Shown here in pieces: positions 52,617 through 62,870 of a DNA stretch of 64,000 bases. Position numbers and translations under genes: made by a program. The stretch's first letter is position 1. Each line of letters starts with the position of its first letter. Where the stretch lies: contig JALSQX010000023.1 in the NCBI GenBank assembly GCA_026985075.1, positions 1-64,000 on the forward strand, read 5' to 3'. The notes under the pieces were generated by a model. It saw nothing but the letters and a program-made list of their open reading frames with translations. It made no database searches and was not told the origin of the DNA. This DNA comes from Blastocatellia bacterium (GTDB lineage: Bacteria; Acidobacteriota; Blastocatellia; HR10; J050).

Positions 52617-54143
52617 TCAACGGACTCGGCGTCGCCAGTGAGTGGCGTATTGCCGGAAAGCGTCCAAGCGATGGCGAACGCCGGGGATCGGCGTGGGGAG
52701 GTTCAGCCGCGATCCCAGCTCATAGATAGGAATGAGTTTGATTAATTCGGGGCCGGATGAACGTCCAGTGAGGGCAACTCGAATAGGGTGAAACAGCGCT
52801 CGGCCCTGGCGACCGGTTCGCTCTTTGACCGCCCGAGTAGCCCGCTGAAACGCTTCCACGGTCACTTCGGAGACATCGGCCAGCTCCTGCCGCAACGCCT
52901 CGATGACCTGGAGGGCCCCTTCATCTTCGAGCGTCTGTTGAACCTCCTCGGACTGGCTGGCGCGATCGAGGTCGTACTCGAAGACGATCTCCGTTTCATC
53001 AACCACCTGGGCCAGGGTGTCCAGATGAGTGATCACGGCATCCAGAACCAACCCCAGCCAGTGCCGCGCGGCCTCGTCCAGGGGCCCCTCCTTGAGGCGG
53101 TTGGCTTTCACCAGATAGCGAGCCGCCAGATCGATCAGTCGCTCTCGATCCATCTGTCGCAGATAGTGGCGGTTTATCCAATTCAGCTTGCCCGCATCGA
53201 AAATGGCCGGTGCTTTCACCACGCGATCCAATGAAAATTGGCCGATGAGCTCCTCTTTGGAGAGAATCTCACGGCCACCGGTCGGAGACCATCCCAGCAG
53301 GGCGAGGAAATTGAACAATGCCTCGGGGAGATAGCCCTGCTCCCGAAATTCGCCGATGGACGTTGCCCCATGTCGCTTGGAGAGTTTCGCCCCATCGGGT
53401 CCCAGGATGGTCGAGAGATGTCCAAATCGTGGCGGCGTCGCTCCCAGCGCCTGATACAATAAAATTTGACGCGGCGTATTGGAGAGATGTCCATCCCCAC
53501 GAATGACGTGGGTGATCTTCATCATCATGTCGTCGATGACCACGGCGAAGTTATACACCGGCCAGCCATCGGATTTCATGATGACGAAATCACCCAGCAA
53601 CTCCGCCTGCCACTCGATCCGCCCGCGGACCAGATCCGTCCAGGTGATGAGGCCCGGAGAGACCCGGAATCTCACCGTGAACGGCTTCCTCTGGTTTAAC
53701 TTCAACGCCACATCATTCCATGTGAGGCGACGACAGCGGCCAGAATACACATAGGGAACGCCTTGTGCTTTGGCCCGCTGGCGCTCGGCGTCCAACTCTT
53801 CGGGCGTGCAAAAACACCGGTAAGCTCGTCCGGACTGAAGCAACTGCTCGGCCACCTCTCGGTAAAACTGGAGGCGTTCGCTCTGGCGGTAAGGCCCATA
53901 CGGACCACCCACATCTGGTCCTTCATCCCAGGTGAGCCCCAACCACTTCAAGTCCTCATAGATGTGCTGCTCGTACTCGGGACGGGAGCGCTCCAGGTCG
54001 GTATCTTCAATCCGAAGAATGAAACGCCCTCCATGCTGACGAGCGAATAACCAGTTGAACAAAGCCGTGCGCACATTCCCTACGTGCAACCGACCGGTTG
54101 GACTGGGAGCAAATCGGACGCGGACATTATTTGTTGAAGGCAT
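52617..54143 (-). CDS. gltX: Glutamate--tRNA ligase
   Basis: Class I aminoacyl-tRNA synthetase of 508 residues. It has SPTGRLHVGNVRTALFNW (HIGH-type, residues 14-31), the signature IEDTDLERSRPEYEQ and KLSKRHG (near residue 252). The C-terminal anticodon-binding half is helical. One gltX is visible; whether it is discriminating (GluRS only) or also makes Glu-tRNA(Gln) cannot be told here. The next 260 bp upstream (54144-54403) show no feature. Confidence 0.96.
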   Translation of the reverse strand: MPSTNNVRVRFAPSPTGRLHVGNVRTALFNWLFARQHGGRFILRIEDTDLERSRPEYEQHIYEDLKWLGLTWDEGPDVGGPYGPYRQSERLQFYREVAEQLLQSGRAYRCFCTPEELDAERQRAKAQGVPYVYSGRCRRLTWNDVALKLNQRKPFTVRFRVSPGLITWTDLVRGRIEWQAELLGDFVIMKSDGWPVYNFAVVIDDMMMKITHVIRGDGHLSNTPRQILLYQALGATPPRFGHLSTILGPDGAKLSKRHGATSIGEFREQGYLPEALFNFLALLGWSPTGGREILSKEELIGQFSLDRVVKAPAIFDAGKLNWINRHYLRQMDRERLIDLAARYLVKANRLKEGPLDEAARHWLGLVLDAVITHLDTLAQVVDETEIVFEYDLDRASQSEEVQQTLEDEGALQVIEALRQELADVSEVTVEAFQRATRAVKERTGRQGRALFHPIRVALTGRSSGPELIKLIPIYELGSRLNLPTPIPGVRHRLDAFRQYATHWRRRVR

Positions 54144-54403
54144 GTCGAGGTTTTCTCTATTCTCCTATGAAGGGAGGGGTGACGCAAGCCGTCAACTCAC
54201 ACGATCTCATCTTCGTCCCCGGATGTAGCCCGCGAGGCCACGGAGAATTGTTCTGCACCAGAGTTCGTCTCCCGCCTCCCTCCGTCATTATTCCTTGCCG
54301 AAGATGGCGCGCCATTCGCCCATCAACGGTCGCCAGCCGATGTTCGCGTTCTTGAGCGACGCTCCGACCAACACACCCACCGACCCGATAAATGACCGGC
54401 TAC

Positions 54404-55684
54404 CTATTCTGGTGGATACTCGCCGGCGATCACAGTCAGCAATTGCTCCGGATGAATATACTTGGCGATGGCCGCATTGACCTCGTCACGGGTGACGGAT
54501 TTCACCAGCTCGGGGAGGACGTCCAGGTGCTCGATGCCCAAGCCATACACCTCGACGGATAACAGGTGACCGGCGATTCCCGCGTTCGTTCCCAAACTGA
54601 CGATGAATGATCCTACGAAAGACGACTTCTCATCCTCCAATTCTCGCTCGGTGATTCCCTCTTCGACATACGACGTGATGATATTCACGGTCGAATCGAT
54701 GGCGCGGTCCACGTTCTCCGGGTTCACCGTCAAACTCACCAGCCAGGGCCCATCGACGAGTCCTGGATCGAGGAACCGCGAGACGATCCCATAGGTCAAT
54801 CCCTCCTCGTCCCGCACCCGCAGTCCCAACCGGGAGGAAAGCGTGGAATGACCCAGAGCCGCGTTGGCGATGTAGGCCGCGTAATAATCGGGATCCGTCC
54901 GCCGTAATTGACCGGGATGGCCGAGCACGATGTCCACGTTCGGCTTGTCCCGCATGGTGATGATTTCCCGTCGTGGTTCCCTCCGAGGTTCCGTTCGACC
55001 CACGGCGATCTCGGCGGGCTGGCCCGGCGTCCAATCCCCCAACAGTTCGGTGACGATGCCCTCAATAGCTGCACTCTGGATGTCGCCGACCACGATCACA
55101 ATCAACGTCGCCGCCCCGTAGTGCTGGGCATAGAATGCCGCCACATCATCCACCGTGAGCGCTTCCACGCTGGCAATCCGTTCCTCGATGGGGACCTGAT
55201 AAAACGGATGCGTCCGGTCGTAGGTGAGCTGGAGGAAGCGTTCCAGAGCACGAACCTGAGTCTGCTCTTGCTGTCGCCTCAACTGGCCGACGACCTGCTG
55301 CTTGAGCCTGGTGAGTTCGTCCTCGGGGAAAGCCGGCTCGCGCAATACTTCGACCAAATTGGCGAGCAAGCGCGGCGCATCCTTACTCAGCGCCTGACCG
55401 CTGGCCCGCACCAGGAATCGATTCCCGGAAATGTTCAGCTCGGCCCCGACATCTTCCAGATCCCGAGCGATCTCCACCTTCGTCCTCCGGCGCGTTCCCC
55501 TCATGAGCATAGAGGCGGTGATTTGAGCCAATCCGGGTTGATTCTGCGGATCGAGGAATGAGCCGGCGCGCAACGCTCCACTCACGTGGACCGTCGGATT
55601 CGCCGGATTTTCATAGACCAGGAGGGTGACGCCATTAGGCAACCGAACTCGTTGGGTGCGCTCCACGAACGTCTTATCGATCAC
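54404..55684 (-). CDS. M16 family peptidase, non-catalytic-type subunit
   Basis: Protein of 426 residues with the M16 alpha/beta fold but without HxxEH: the corresponding stretch is PGLAQITASMLMRGTRRRTK. It keeps other M16 features (FLVRASGQALSKDAPRLLAN, LRRTDPDYYAAYIANAALG, GLRVRDEEGLTYGIVSRF). Such partners complete a heterodimer with an active M16 subunit. The start is GTG at 55684, overlapping the stop of the upstream M16 gene by 4 bp, as for coupled subunits. Confidence 0.88.
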   Translation of the reverse strand: MIDKTFVERTQRVRLPNGVTLLVYENPANPTVHVSGALRAGSFLDPQNQPGLAQITASMLMRGTRRRTKVEIARDLEDVGAELNISGNRFLVRASGQALSKDAPRLLANLVEVLREPAFPEDELTRLKQQVVGQLRRQQEQTQVRALERFLQLTYDRTHPFYQVPIEERIASVEALTVDDVAAFYAQHYGAATLIVIVVGDIQSAAIEGIVTELLGDWTPGQPAEIAVGRTEPRREPRREIITMRDKPNVDIVLGHPGQLRRTDPDYYAAYIANAALGHSTLSSRLGLRVRDEEGLTYGIVSRFLDPGLVDGPWLVSLTVNPENVDRAIDSTVNIITSYVEEGITERELEDEKSSFVGSFIVSLGTNAGIAGHLLSVEVYGLGIEHLDVLPELVKSVTRDEVNAAIAKYIHPEQLLTVIAGEYPPE

Positions 55685-57036
55685 CGGTTCTCTCCTTCCG
55701 CAAGTTGATGGCTCTCCGGTCCCGAGGCCGGTAGGGGAACGAACCACCCTACGGTGAGGTTATCTCGAAGCAGATACTGGTTGGCCACCCGCCGGATCTC
55801 ATCAGGCGTCACCCGCTGGATGCGGGGAACGTACTCCAAGAACCATCGCCAGTCGGCCGAGGACTCAGATTCGCCCAGAGCGAAAGCATAGTTGAGAGCC
55901 CCATCCCGAGCGAAATAGACATCGGCCTCGACCTTGCGCTGAGCGCGCACGAGCTCGTCCTGGCGAACTCCCTTGGCTTTGATGTTCTCCAACTCATCAA
56001 TGATCTCTTCCTCGACGCGCTGGTGTTCCACACCTGGCCGAAGCACGGCGGTGATTTCCAGCAATCCCGGATCGCGGAATTCAGTGACATGAGCCTGTAC
56101 GCTGATGGCTAATCCGGCATCGACCAGCCGCTGATAGAGGCGCGTCGTAACCCCCTCGGTTAATAGACGCGACAGCAGAGCGAGGGGGTAGATATCTGGA
56201 TGACGCGCTTCTGGCGTATGATAACAGAGCTGGACGATGCCGACTTCCCCGGCCCGCCGGAGGTGAAACCGCCGCTCGCCTTGTTGCGGAGGCTCTTTGG
56301 TATAGACTTCGGGAATGGGATGAGGAGATCGGGGAATCTGCCCGAAGTAGCGCGCGACCAAACCCAAGGTGTGCTGTCGGTCGAAATCACCCACGATGAT
56401 GGTGGTGGCATTATTCGGCCAGTAGAACGTGTGATAGAACTCGCGCAATCGCGCCGTGGGAACGTTTTCCACGTCCGACCGCCAGCCAATGGTAGGGTGA
56501 TGATAGGGATGCTCGCGAAAGGCGATCGCCCAGGCGTGTTGATCGAGCACGCGGAGAGGGTCATTCTCTCCTCGCTCCAGTTCATTGCGAACGACGATGC
56601 GCTCTGACTCCCGATCCTCATCGCGAATCCAGGAGTTGCGCATACGATCGGCCTCCAGATGAATGACCAGCTCCAACTGTTCGGCGGGGACGGCCTCGAA
56701 GTAATTGGTTCGATCGTACCAGGTGGTGGCATTGAAATGGGCCCCAATTCGTTTGAGGATAGCCGCAATCTGCGTCCCTCGCTCCCGGTTGAACGTGGGC
56801 GTTCCCTTGAACATCATGTGCTCGAGCAAATGCGTCGCTCCCGTATGTCCCACCGCCTCATTCCGTGATCCGACATGATAGAGCACCATCAGAGCCACGA
56901 CCCGTGGCGTTCGCTGCTGGACGAGGAGGAGTTTCATCCCGTTGCTCAGTCGGTACTCCTCTATCCCCCCCTCTTGGTCAGTAAAAACTATGCCCTCAGC
57001 GACTTCCCTGCCTTCAACCAGCTCTCTGTCCGTCAA
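55681..57036 (-). CDS. M16 family zinc peptidase, catalytic-type subunit
   Basis: Zinc metalloprotease of 451 residues. The inverted zinc motif HLLEHMMFKG (HxxEH) follows ALMVLYHVGSRNEAVGHTG; later ERGENDPLRVLDQHAWAIA and a C-terminal M16_C domain with EVGIVQLCYHTPEARHPDIY. It probably forms a heterodimer with the next gene and degrades peptides. The start is set at TTG 57036, 8 nt after AAAGGAG; upstream residues (to 57120) look non-coding. No signal peptide is visible. Confidence 0.9.
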   Translation of the reverse strand: MTDRELVEGREVAEGIVFTDQEGGIEEYRLSNGMKLLLVQQRTPRVVALMVLYHVGSRNEAVGHTGATHLLEHMMFKGTPTFNRERGTQIAAILKRIGAHFNATTWYDRTNYFEAVPAEQLELVIHLEADRMRNSWIRDEDRESERIVVRNELERGENDPLRVLDQHAWAIAFREHPYHHPTIGWRSDVENVPTARLREFYHTFYWPNNATTIIVGDFDRQHTLGLVARYFGQIPRSPHPIPEVYTKEPPQQGERRFHLRRAGEVGIVQLCYHTPEARHPDIYPLALLSRLLTEGVTTRLYQRLVDAGLAISVQAHVTEFRDPGLLEITAVLRPGVEHQRVEEEIIDELENIKAKGVRQDELVRAQRKVEADVYFARDGALNYAFALGESESSADWRWFLEYVPRIQRVTPDEIRRVANQYLLRDNLTVGWFVPLPASGPESHQLAEGENR

Positions 57037-57162
57037 TCGGTTCACTCCTTTTGGGTGTTCGCCTTCCCTCAAAAAGGCCGTTATTATAGCCCAATCTCGA
57101 CCATAAGTATACCCTCGCAACCAACACGGCGACGACGGGCTGATCCGGGGTCTGGATGGTCA

Positions 57163-60100
57163 TCAGACTTCGGCCTCCCCGGCCGTCCGCTGTTCCCCCC
57201 TCGCTCGATCGTAATTCAGATAGGGAGCGAGCCATCGCTCGACGGCCTCCACGCTCATGCCCTTCCGCCGATGATAATCGAGAACCTGATCCCGCCCGAT
57301 CTTCCCCACCGAGAAGTACCTCGCCTGGGGATGAGCGAAATACAACCCACAGACCGAAGCTGCCGGAATCATGGCATAGTGTTCCGTCAGTCGGATCCCG
57401 ACATGCTCTTCCACTTGCAGCAGATCGAAGAGGGTGCGTTTCTCCGTGTGATCGGGACAGGCGGGATACCCGGGAGCCGGCCGGATGCCGCGATATCGCT
57501 CTCTGATCAAATCATCCACAGAGAGCGCCTCATCGGGCGCATATCCCCAGTATTCTGTCCGCACCAACTGGTGCAATCGCTCGGCAAACGCCTCGGCCAG
57601 TCGGTCAGCGAGCGCCTTGATGAGGATAGAGGAGTAATCGTCATGCTCCTTCTGGAACCGCTCCACCAGCGCGTCCAGACCGATGCCCGCGGTGACGGCG
57701 AACGCCCCAATGTAATCTTCGACGCCCGTTTCCTTGGGCGCCACGAAGTCCGCCAAGGCGAGGTTCGGATACCCGGATCGCTTGACCATCTGCTGCCGGA
57801 GGGTGTGGAGCACATCCAACACGCGCCGACGAGATTCATCGGCATAGACCTCGATATCATCGCCAATGGAATTGGCGGGAAAGAGCCCAATGACGCCTCT
57901 GGCCGTGAGCCATTTCTGCTCGATCACCTCATCGAGAAGCTGGCCAGCATCCTCGAACAGCTTCTTCGCCGAGTCGCCGTATTGGGGATGATCCAGGATA
58001 GCCGGATATCTTCCTTTCAACCCCCAAGCGGCGAAAAACGGCGTCCAATCGATGTACGCGCGGAGATCTTCAAGGGGATACTCATCGAACACGTGAATAC
58101 CCAGACGCTTGGGCTTGGTGATGGGAACCTGGCTCCAATCGCAGGACCATCGATTGGCTCGCGCCTCTGAGAGACGGAGATAAGCTCGGTCGCCCTGGCG
58201 CTGCTCATGCTCCTGGCGCAACCTCTCGTATTCGCGCCGAATCTGGGCGACGAACTCTTCCCTGAGCGTCGGCGTCACCAAGCTCGAGACCACCGGGACG
58301 CAGCGGGAAGCATCGATGACATGAATCGTGGGACCACTGTAGTGCGGCGCAATTTTGACCGCCGTGTGAATCCGCGATGTCGTCGCCCCACCGATGAGCA
58401 ATGGCTGGCGGAATCCGCGGCGCTCCATCTCCTTGGCCACGTGCACCATCTCGTCCAGAGAGGGGGTGATGAGTCCGCTCAATCCGATGACGTCCACCTT
58501 CTTCTCTTCGGCCACCTGAAGAATCTTCTCGCAGGGCACCATGACGCCGAGATCGATCACCTCGTAGTTATTGCAGCCGAGGACCACACCGACGATATTC
58601 TTCCCGATATCGTGAACGTCTCCTTTGACGGTGGCCAGAAGCACCCGTCCCGCCGGGCGATTCTCGCGCCGTCGCGCCTTCTCTGCTTCGATGAAAGGAA
58701 CCAGGTAGGCCACGGCCTTCTTCATCACCCGGGCGCTCTTGACGACTTGAGGGAGGAACATCTTCCCCGCCCCGAACAGATCACCGACGACGTTCATCCC
58801 ATCCATCAATGGCCCCTCGATGACCGCCAGCGCGTGGGGATACTTCTGCCGGGCCTCTTCGACGTCCTCTTCGATATAATCGGTGATTCCCTTGATGAGA
58901 GCGTGCTTCAATCGCTCTTCGACCGGCGCCTTCCGCCATTCCTCCTCGCGCCGCTCTCCCTTCTCTTTCTGCTTGACGCGCTCGGCGAACGCGATGAGGC
59001 GTTCGGTCGCATCAGGCCGCCGATTGAGAATGACATCCTCGACGCGCTCCAGAAGATCTTTGGGAATCTCCTCGTAGACCTCCAACTGTCCGGCGTTGAC
59101 GATGCCCATATCCATGCCCGCCTTGATGGCATGATAGAGGAACGCCGCGTGCATGGCTTCCCGCACCCGATTATTCCCTCGAAACGAGAACGAGATGTTA
59201 CTCACGCCCCCACTCACTTTGGCCAGCGGCAGATTCTCCTTGATCCATCGCGTCGCCCGGATGAAATCGACGGCGTAGTTATTGTGCTCTTCGATGCCCG
59301 TGGCCACGGTGAGGATGTTGGGATCGAAGATGATGTCTTGCGGCGGAAAACCGACCTCCTCGGTCAAGATGCGATAGGCGCGCCGGCAAACCTCGATCTT
59401 TCGCTCAAATGTATCGGCCTGACCCCGTTCATCGAAGGCCATGACGATGACGGCAGCACCGTACTGGAGTATTTTTCGCGCTCGTTGCTTGAACGCTTCC
59501 TCCCCTTCCTTCAAGCTGATGGAGTTGACCACCGATTTCCCCTGCAAGCATTTGAGTCCCGCCTCGATGACCGACCATTTCGAAGAATCGATGACGATGG
59601 GGACGCGAGCGATATCCGGCTCGGCGGCCAGGAGCCGGAGGAACGTGACCATCGCCCGTTCGGAATCGAGCATCGCCTCGTCCATGTTGACATCGAGCAT
59701 CTGCGCGCCGTTCTCCACCTGCTGCCGGGCGACGGCCAAAGCTCCCTCGAAATCGCCCGAGAGAATCAATCGAGCGAATCGACGCGAGCCGGTGACGTTG
59801 GTGCGCTCGCCAATATTGACGAAGTTCGTCTCGGGGCGAATGACCAGCGGCTCCAATCCGCTCAGGCGAAGATAGGGCTCCACCGATGGAATCTTTCGCG
59901 GAGCATGTCGCGCGGCCACGTCGGTCAGCAATCTGATGTGTTCGGGCGTCGTGCCACAACACCCACCGATGATATTGACGAATCCGCTGCGCGCATAGTC
60001 TTCCAGTTGCTCGGCCATGAACTCGGGCGATTCCTCGTATTGCCCAAACGCGTTGGGCAAGCCGGCGTTGGGATAGGCGCTGACATAACATGTGGCGATT

Positions 60101-60885
60101 CCGGCGAGCTCTTCGATGAACGGACGCATCTGCTTGGAGCCCAAGGCGCAATTGAGCCCCACGCTCAACAGCGACCGAGCATGCGAGATCGAGATCCAGA
60201 ACGCTTCCACCGTTTGCCCGGAGAGCGTGCGTCCGCTGGCATCGACGATCGTTCCCGAGATCATCACCGGGATGGATCGGCCCACCCGGGCGCAATGTTG
60301 CTGAATGGCGAACAGAGCGGCCTTACAATTGAGCGTATCGAAGACGGTCTCGACGAGCAGAATATCGACGCCCCCATCGACTAATCCGCGGATTTGTTCT
60401 TCGTAGGCCGCCACCAGGTCGTCGAAGGTCACCTCTCGATAGCCGGGGTTATTCACATCGGGCGAGAGGGAGGCCGTTCGATTCGTGGGGCCGATGGAGC
60501 CGGCGACGAATCGGGGCTTTTCCGGCGTCTTGGCCGTGAAGTCTCGCGCGACCTCCTTGGCCAATCCGGCCGCCACCCGATTGAGTTCGTAGACGACACT
60601 CTCCAGGTGATAGTCGGACTGGGAAATGGCGTTGGCATTGAATGTGTTCGTTTCAATGATATCCGCGCCCGCTTCCAGGTAAGCCCGATGTATAGCTTTG
60701 ATGAGTTCCGGTTGAGTCAAGCAGAGAAGATCGTTGTTGCCTTTGAGCGCGCTCCCATGATGCCGGAAGCGATCCCCGCGAAAGTCCTCTTCTGTCAGGC
60801 GATGGCGCTGAATCATCGTTCCCATAGCGCCATCCAGCACGAGGATGCGTTGATCGAGCAGCCTGGCCAACTGTTCCCCACTCAT
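57163..60885 (-). CDS. metH: Cobalamin-dependent methionine synthase
   Basis: Full MetH of 1240 residues, methylating homocysteine from 5-methyl-THF via methylcobalamin. Domains in order: homocysteine-binding (1-325, zinc cysteines in GGCCGTT near 308-314), pterin-binding (about 355-620; [19 protein letters not shown]), cobalamin-binding (about 660-890, DVHDIGKN near 757), and SAM-reactivation (about 905-1225; [12 protein letters not shown]). It overlaps proS by 4 bp. No cobalamin riboswitch is seen upstream. Confidence 0.96.
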   Translation of the reverse strand: MSGEQLARLLDQRILVLDGAMGTMIQRHRLTEEDFRGDRFRHHGSALKGNNDLLCLTQPELIKAIHRAYLEAGADIIETNTFNANAISQSDYHLESVVYELNRVAAGLAKEVARDFTAKTPEKPRFVAGSIGPTNRTASLSPDVNNPGYREVTFDDLVAAYEEQIRGLVDGGVDILLVETVFDTLNCKAALFAIQQHCARVGRSIPVMISGTIVDASGRTLSGQTVEAFWISISHARSLLSVGLNCALGSKQMRPFIEELAGIATCYVSAYPNAGLPNAFGQYEESPEFMAEQLEDYARSGFVNIIGGCCGTTPEHIRLLTDVAARHAPRKIPSVEPYLRLSGLEPLVIRPETNFVNIGERTNVTGSRRFARLILSGDFEGALAVARQQVENGAQMLDVNMDEAMLDSERAMVTFLRLLAAEPDIARVPIVIDSSKWSVIEAGLKCLQGKSVVNSISLKEGEEAFKQRARKILQYGAAVIVMAFDERGQADTFERKIEVCRRAYRILTEEVGFPPQDIIFDPNILTVATGIEEHNNYAVDFIRATRWIKENLPLAKVSGGVSNISFSFRGNNRVREAMHAAFLYHAIKAGMDMGIVNAGQLEVYEEIPKDLLERVEDVILNRRPDATERLIAFAERVKQKEKGERREEEWRKAPVEERLKHALIKGITDYIEEDVEEARQKYPHALAVIEGPLMDGMNVVGDLFGAGKMFLPQVVKSARVMKKAVAYLVPFIEAEKARRRENRPAGRVLLATVKGDVHDIGKNIVGVVLGCNNYEVIDLGVMVPCEKILQVAEEKKVDVIGLSGLITPSLDEMVHVAKEMERRGFRQPLLIGGATTSRIHTAVKIAPHYSGPTIHVIDASRCVPVVSSLVTPTLREEFVAQIRREYERLRQEHEQRQGDRAYLRLSEARANRWSCDWSQVPITKPKRLGIHVFDEYPLEDLRAYIDWTPFFAAWGLKGRYPAILDHPQYGDSAKKLFEDAGQLLDEVIEQKWLTARGVIGLFPANSIGDDIEVYADESRRRVLDVLHTLRQQMVKRSGYPNLALADFVAPKETGVEDYIGAFAVTAGIGLDALVERFQKEHDDYSSILIKALADRLAEAFAERLHQLVRTEYWGYAPDEALSVDDLIRERYRGIRPAPGYPACPDHTEKRTLFDLLQVEEHVGIRLTEHYAMIPAASVCGLYFAHPQARYFSVGKIGRDQVLDYHRRKGMSVEAVERWLAPYLNYDRARGEQRTAGEAEV

Positions 60886-62627
60886 GTTCGACTCCCGACC
60901 TGCTGGAAGAAAGCCATTTCGGCGGCGATGAGCTCGTGGACGGCGTCCAGAACCGCGTCGAGAGCGACGACTCTGGTCTCGCGGGTTCGCCGCACGGTGA
61001 GCTCGACCTGTCCCTCCTTCAACCGTTTGGGCCCCACGGTGATCCTCACCGGGATGCCGATCAAGTCGGCGTCCTTGAACTTGACACCGGCGCGCTCGTC
61101 ACGGTCATCGAAGAGCACCTCGATCTGACCCTCGGTCAATTGCCGATAGAGCCGTTCGGCAGCCTCGGCTTGGTCCCTCTCGCCGATATTCACCGGCGTC
61201 AGGATCACCTGGAACGGAGCGATGGGCATTGGCCAGATGATGCCATCCTCATCGTGATAGAGCTCGATGGCCGATGCCATGATCCGTTCCACCCCGATGC
61301 CATAACTCCCCATCACGATGGGCACTTCCTTTCCCTCTTCGTTGAGGACAGTGGCTCCCATGGACTCGCTGTATTTGGTGCCCAGCTTGAAGATGTGCCC
61401 CACCTCTAACGCCTTTCGCACCTCCAGCGTCCCGCCCTCGCATTGAGGACAACCCTCGCCCGTCTTCACGGTGCGCAGATCGGTCCACAGGGAGACGGAA
61501 ATATCCCGTTCCACGTCCACGCCCCGCAAATGATATTCGTCGCGGTTCGCCCCGGTGACCATATTCCGTCGCCCCTTCAAGGCTCGATCGGCGATGATGC
61601 GGAACTTGGTCACCCCAACCGCTCCCAGGCTTCCCGGATAGGCTCCCAGTGCCTGCTTGATCTCCTCGGGGTGACCGGGCCGGAGCTCGGTCGCGCCAGT
61701 GGCATCGGCCAGCTTGGTCTCGTTCAACTCATGGTCCCCGCGCAACAAGACGAGCGTGAGCTCCCCATTGATGACATAAGCCAGCGTCTTGATCTGACGC
61801 TCGGCGGGCGCACCGTCGGGGAAGTCTTCCAGATCTTTGATCGTTCGCACGCCGGGAGTGGGGAAGGGTTCCGGTCGCGGCAACCCGTCGCCGTCCTCGA
61901 CCTCGGGCAACCGCGACGTGGCCTTCTCGGTATTGGCCGCATAGCCACAGTGGTGACAGAGGGCGATGTGATCCTCACCGGCATCGGTGAGGACCATGAA
62001 TTCCGCCGACTCCGATCCTCCCATAGCGCCCGAAGAAGCTTGCACGATGATGTATTGCAACCCACAGCGGTCAAAGATGCGACAATATGCCTCGCGCTGA
62101 TCGTTGTAGGATTTGTCCAATCCCTCCCAATCGAGGTCGAACGTGTAGGCATCCTTCATGATGAACTCGCGCACTCGCAACACGCCCGAACGGGGGCGCG
62201 GTTCGTCGCGAAACTTCGTCTGAATCTGATACCAGACTTGCGGAAGTTGTTTGTAGGAGCGTAACTCGTTTCTGGCGATGGCGGTGAACACCTCCTCGTG
62301 CGTCATCCCCAGACAGAGATCGGCGCCGCGCCGATCCTTGAGACGAAACATATTCTCGCCCATGACCTCCCAGCGTCCGCTCTCTCGCCAGATCTCGGCC
62401 GGATGGAGGGCGGGAAGATGAAATTCCTGGCCGCCAATGCGATCCATCTCCTCACGGATGATGTTCATGATCTTGGTCAGGACGCGCCAGGCCAGTGGCA
62501 AATAACTGTACACGCCAGCGGCGAGTTGACGAATGCAACCGGCGCGGAGCAAGAGTTGGTGACTGACGACTTCGGCATCGGCCGGTGTCTCTCGAAGTGT
62601 CGGTATGAAGTAATTGGACCACCGCAT
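60882..62627 (-). CDS. proS: Proline--tRNA ligase (prokaryotic type with editing domain)
   Basis: Class II synthetase of 581 residues. Motif 1-3 elements: [40 protein letters not shown] and [18 protein letters not shown]. An editing (INS) insert lies between about 225 and 380 ([20 protein letters not shown]). It overlaps the metH start by 4 bp. The start is set at 62627; AGGAGGA lies upstream but spaced long (~16 nt), and an in-frame codon at 62684 would add non-conserved residues. Confidence 0.95.
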   Translation of the reverse strand: MRWSNYFIPTLRETPADAEVVSHQLLLRAGCIRQLAAGVYSYLPLAWRVLTKIMNIIREEMDRIGGQEFHLPALHPAEIWRESGRWEVMGENMFRLKDRRGADLCLGMTHEEVFTAIARNELRSYKQLPQVWYQIQTKFRDEPRPRSGVLRVREFIMKDAYTFDLDWEGLDKSYNDQREAYCRIFDRCGLQYIIVQASSGAMGGSESAEFMVLTDAGEDHIALCHHCGYAANTEKATSRLPEVEDGDGLPRPEPFPTPGVRTIKDLEDFPDGAPAERQIKTLAYVINGELTLVLLRGDHELNETKLADATGATELRPGHPEEIKQALGAYPGSLGAVGVTKFRIIADRALKGRRNMVTGANRDEYHLRGVDVERDISVSLWTDLRTVKTGEGCPQCEGGTLEVRKALEVGHIFKLGTKYSESMGATVLNEEGKEVPIVMGSYGIGVERIMASAIELYHDEDGIIWPMPIAPFQVILTPVNIGERDQAEAAERLYRQLTEGQIEVLFDDRDERAGVKFKDADLIGIPVRITVGPKRLKEGQVELTVRRTRETRVVALDAVLDAVHELIAAEMAFFQQVGSRT

Positions 62628-62870
62628 ATTCGGTCTCTCATTCCTCCTCAATGAGCATCTGTCAAAAGACGAAATTCTAACCAAATTTCTCTCCCCTGAC
62701 TAGGACCGAACCAGATCCCGGACCTCATGGGCGGCGTGACGAGGAATGAACACCGCGAATCGCACCTCACGCGACCGGCGCTCGCGCCCTCGCTCCCGGA
62801 ATCGGCGAGTACCCACCAGGAAAGAATCCTCCATCTCGCCGGATCGGGTATGGGCCATCCCCGATGTCGG

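Noticed and set aside
58207-60384. Long plus-strand ORF of about 725 residues
   Set aside because: Antisense to metH; the high G+C third-position bias of metH creates an open mirror frame.
60886-62870. Cobalamin riboswitch before metH
   Set aside because: metH overlaps proS and neither its leader nor the region upstream of proS shows the B12-box or conserved core.
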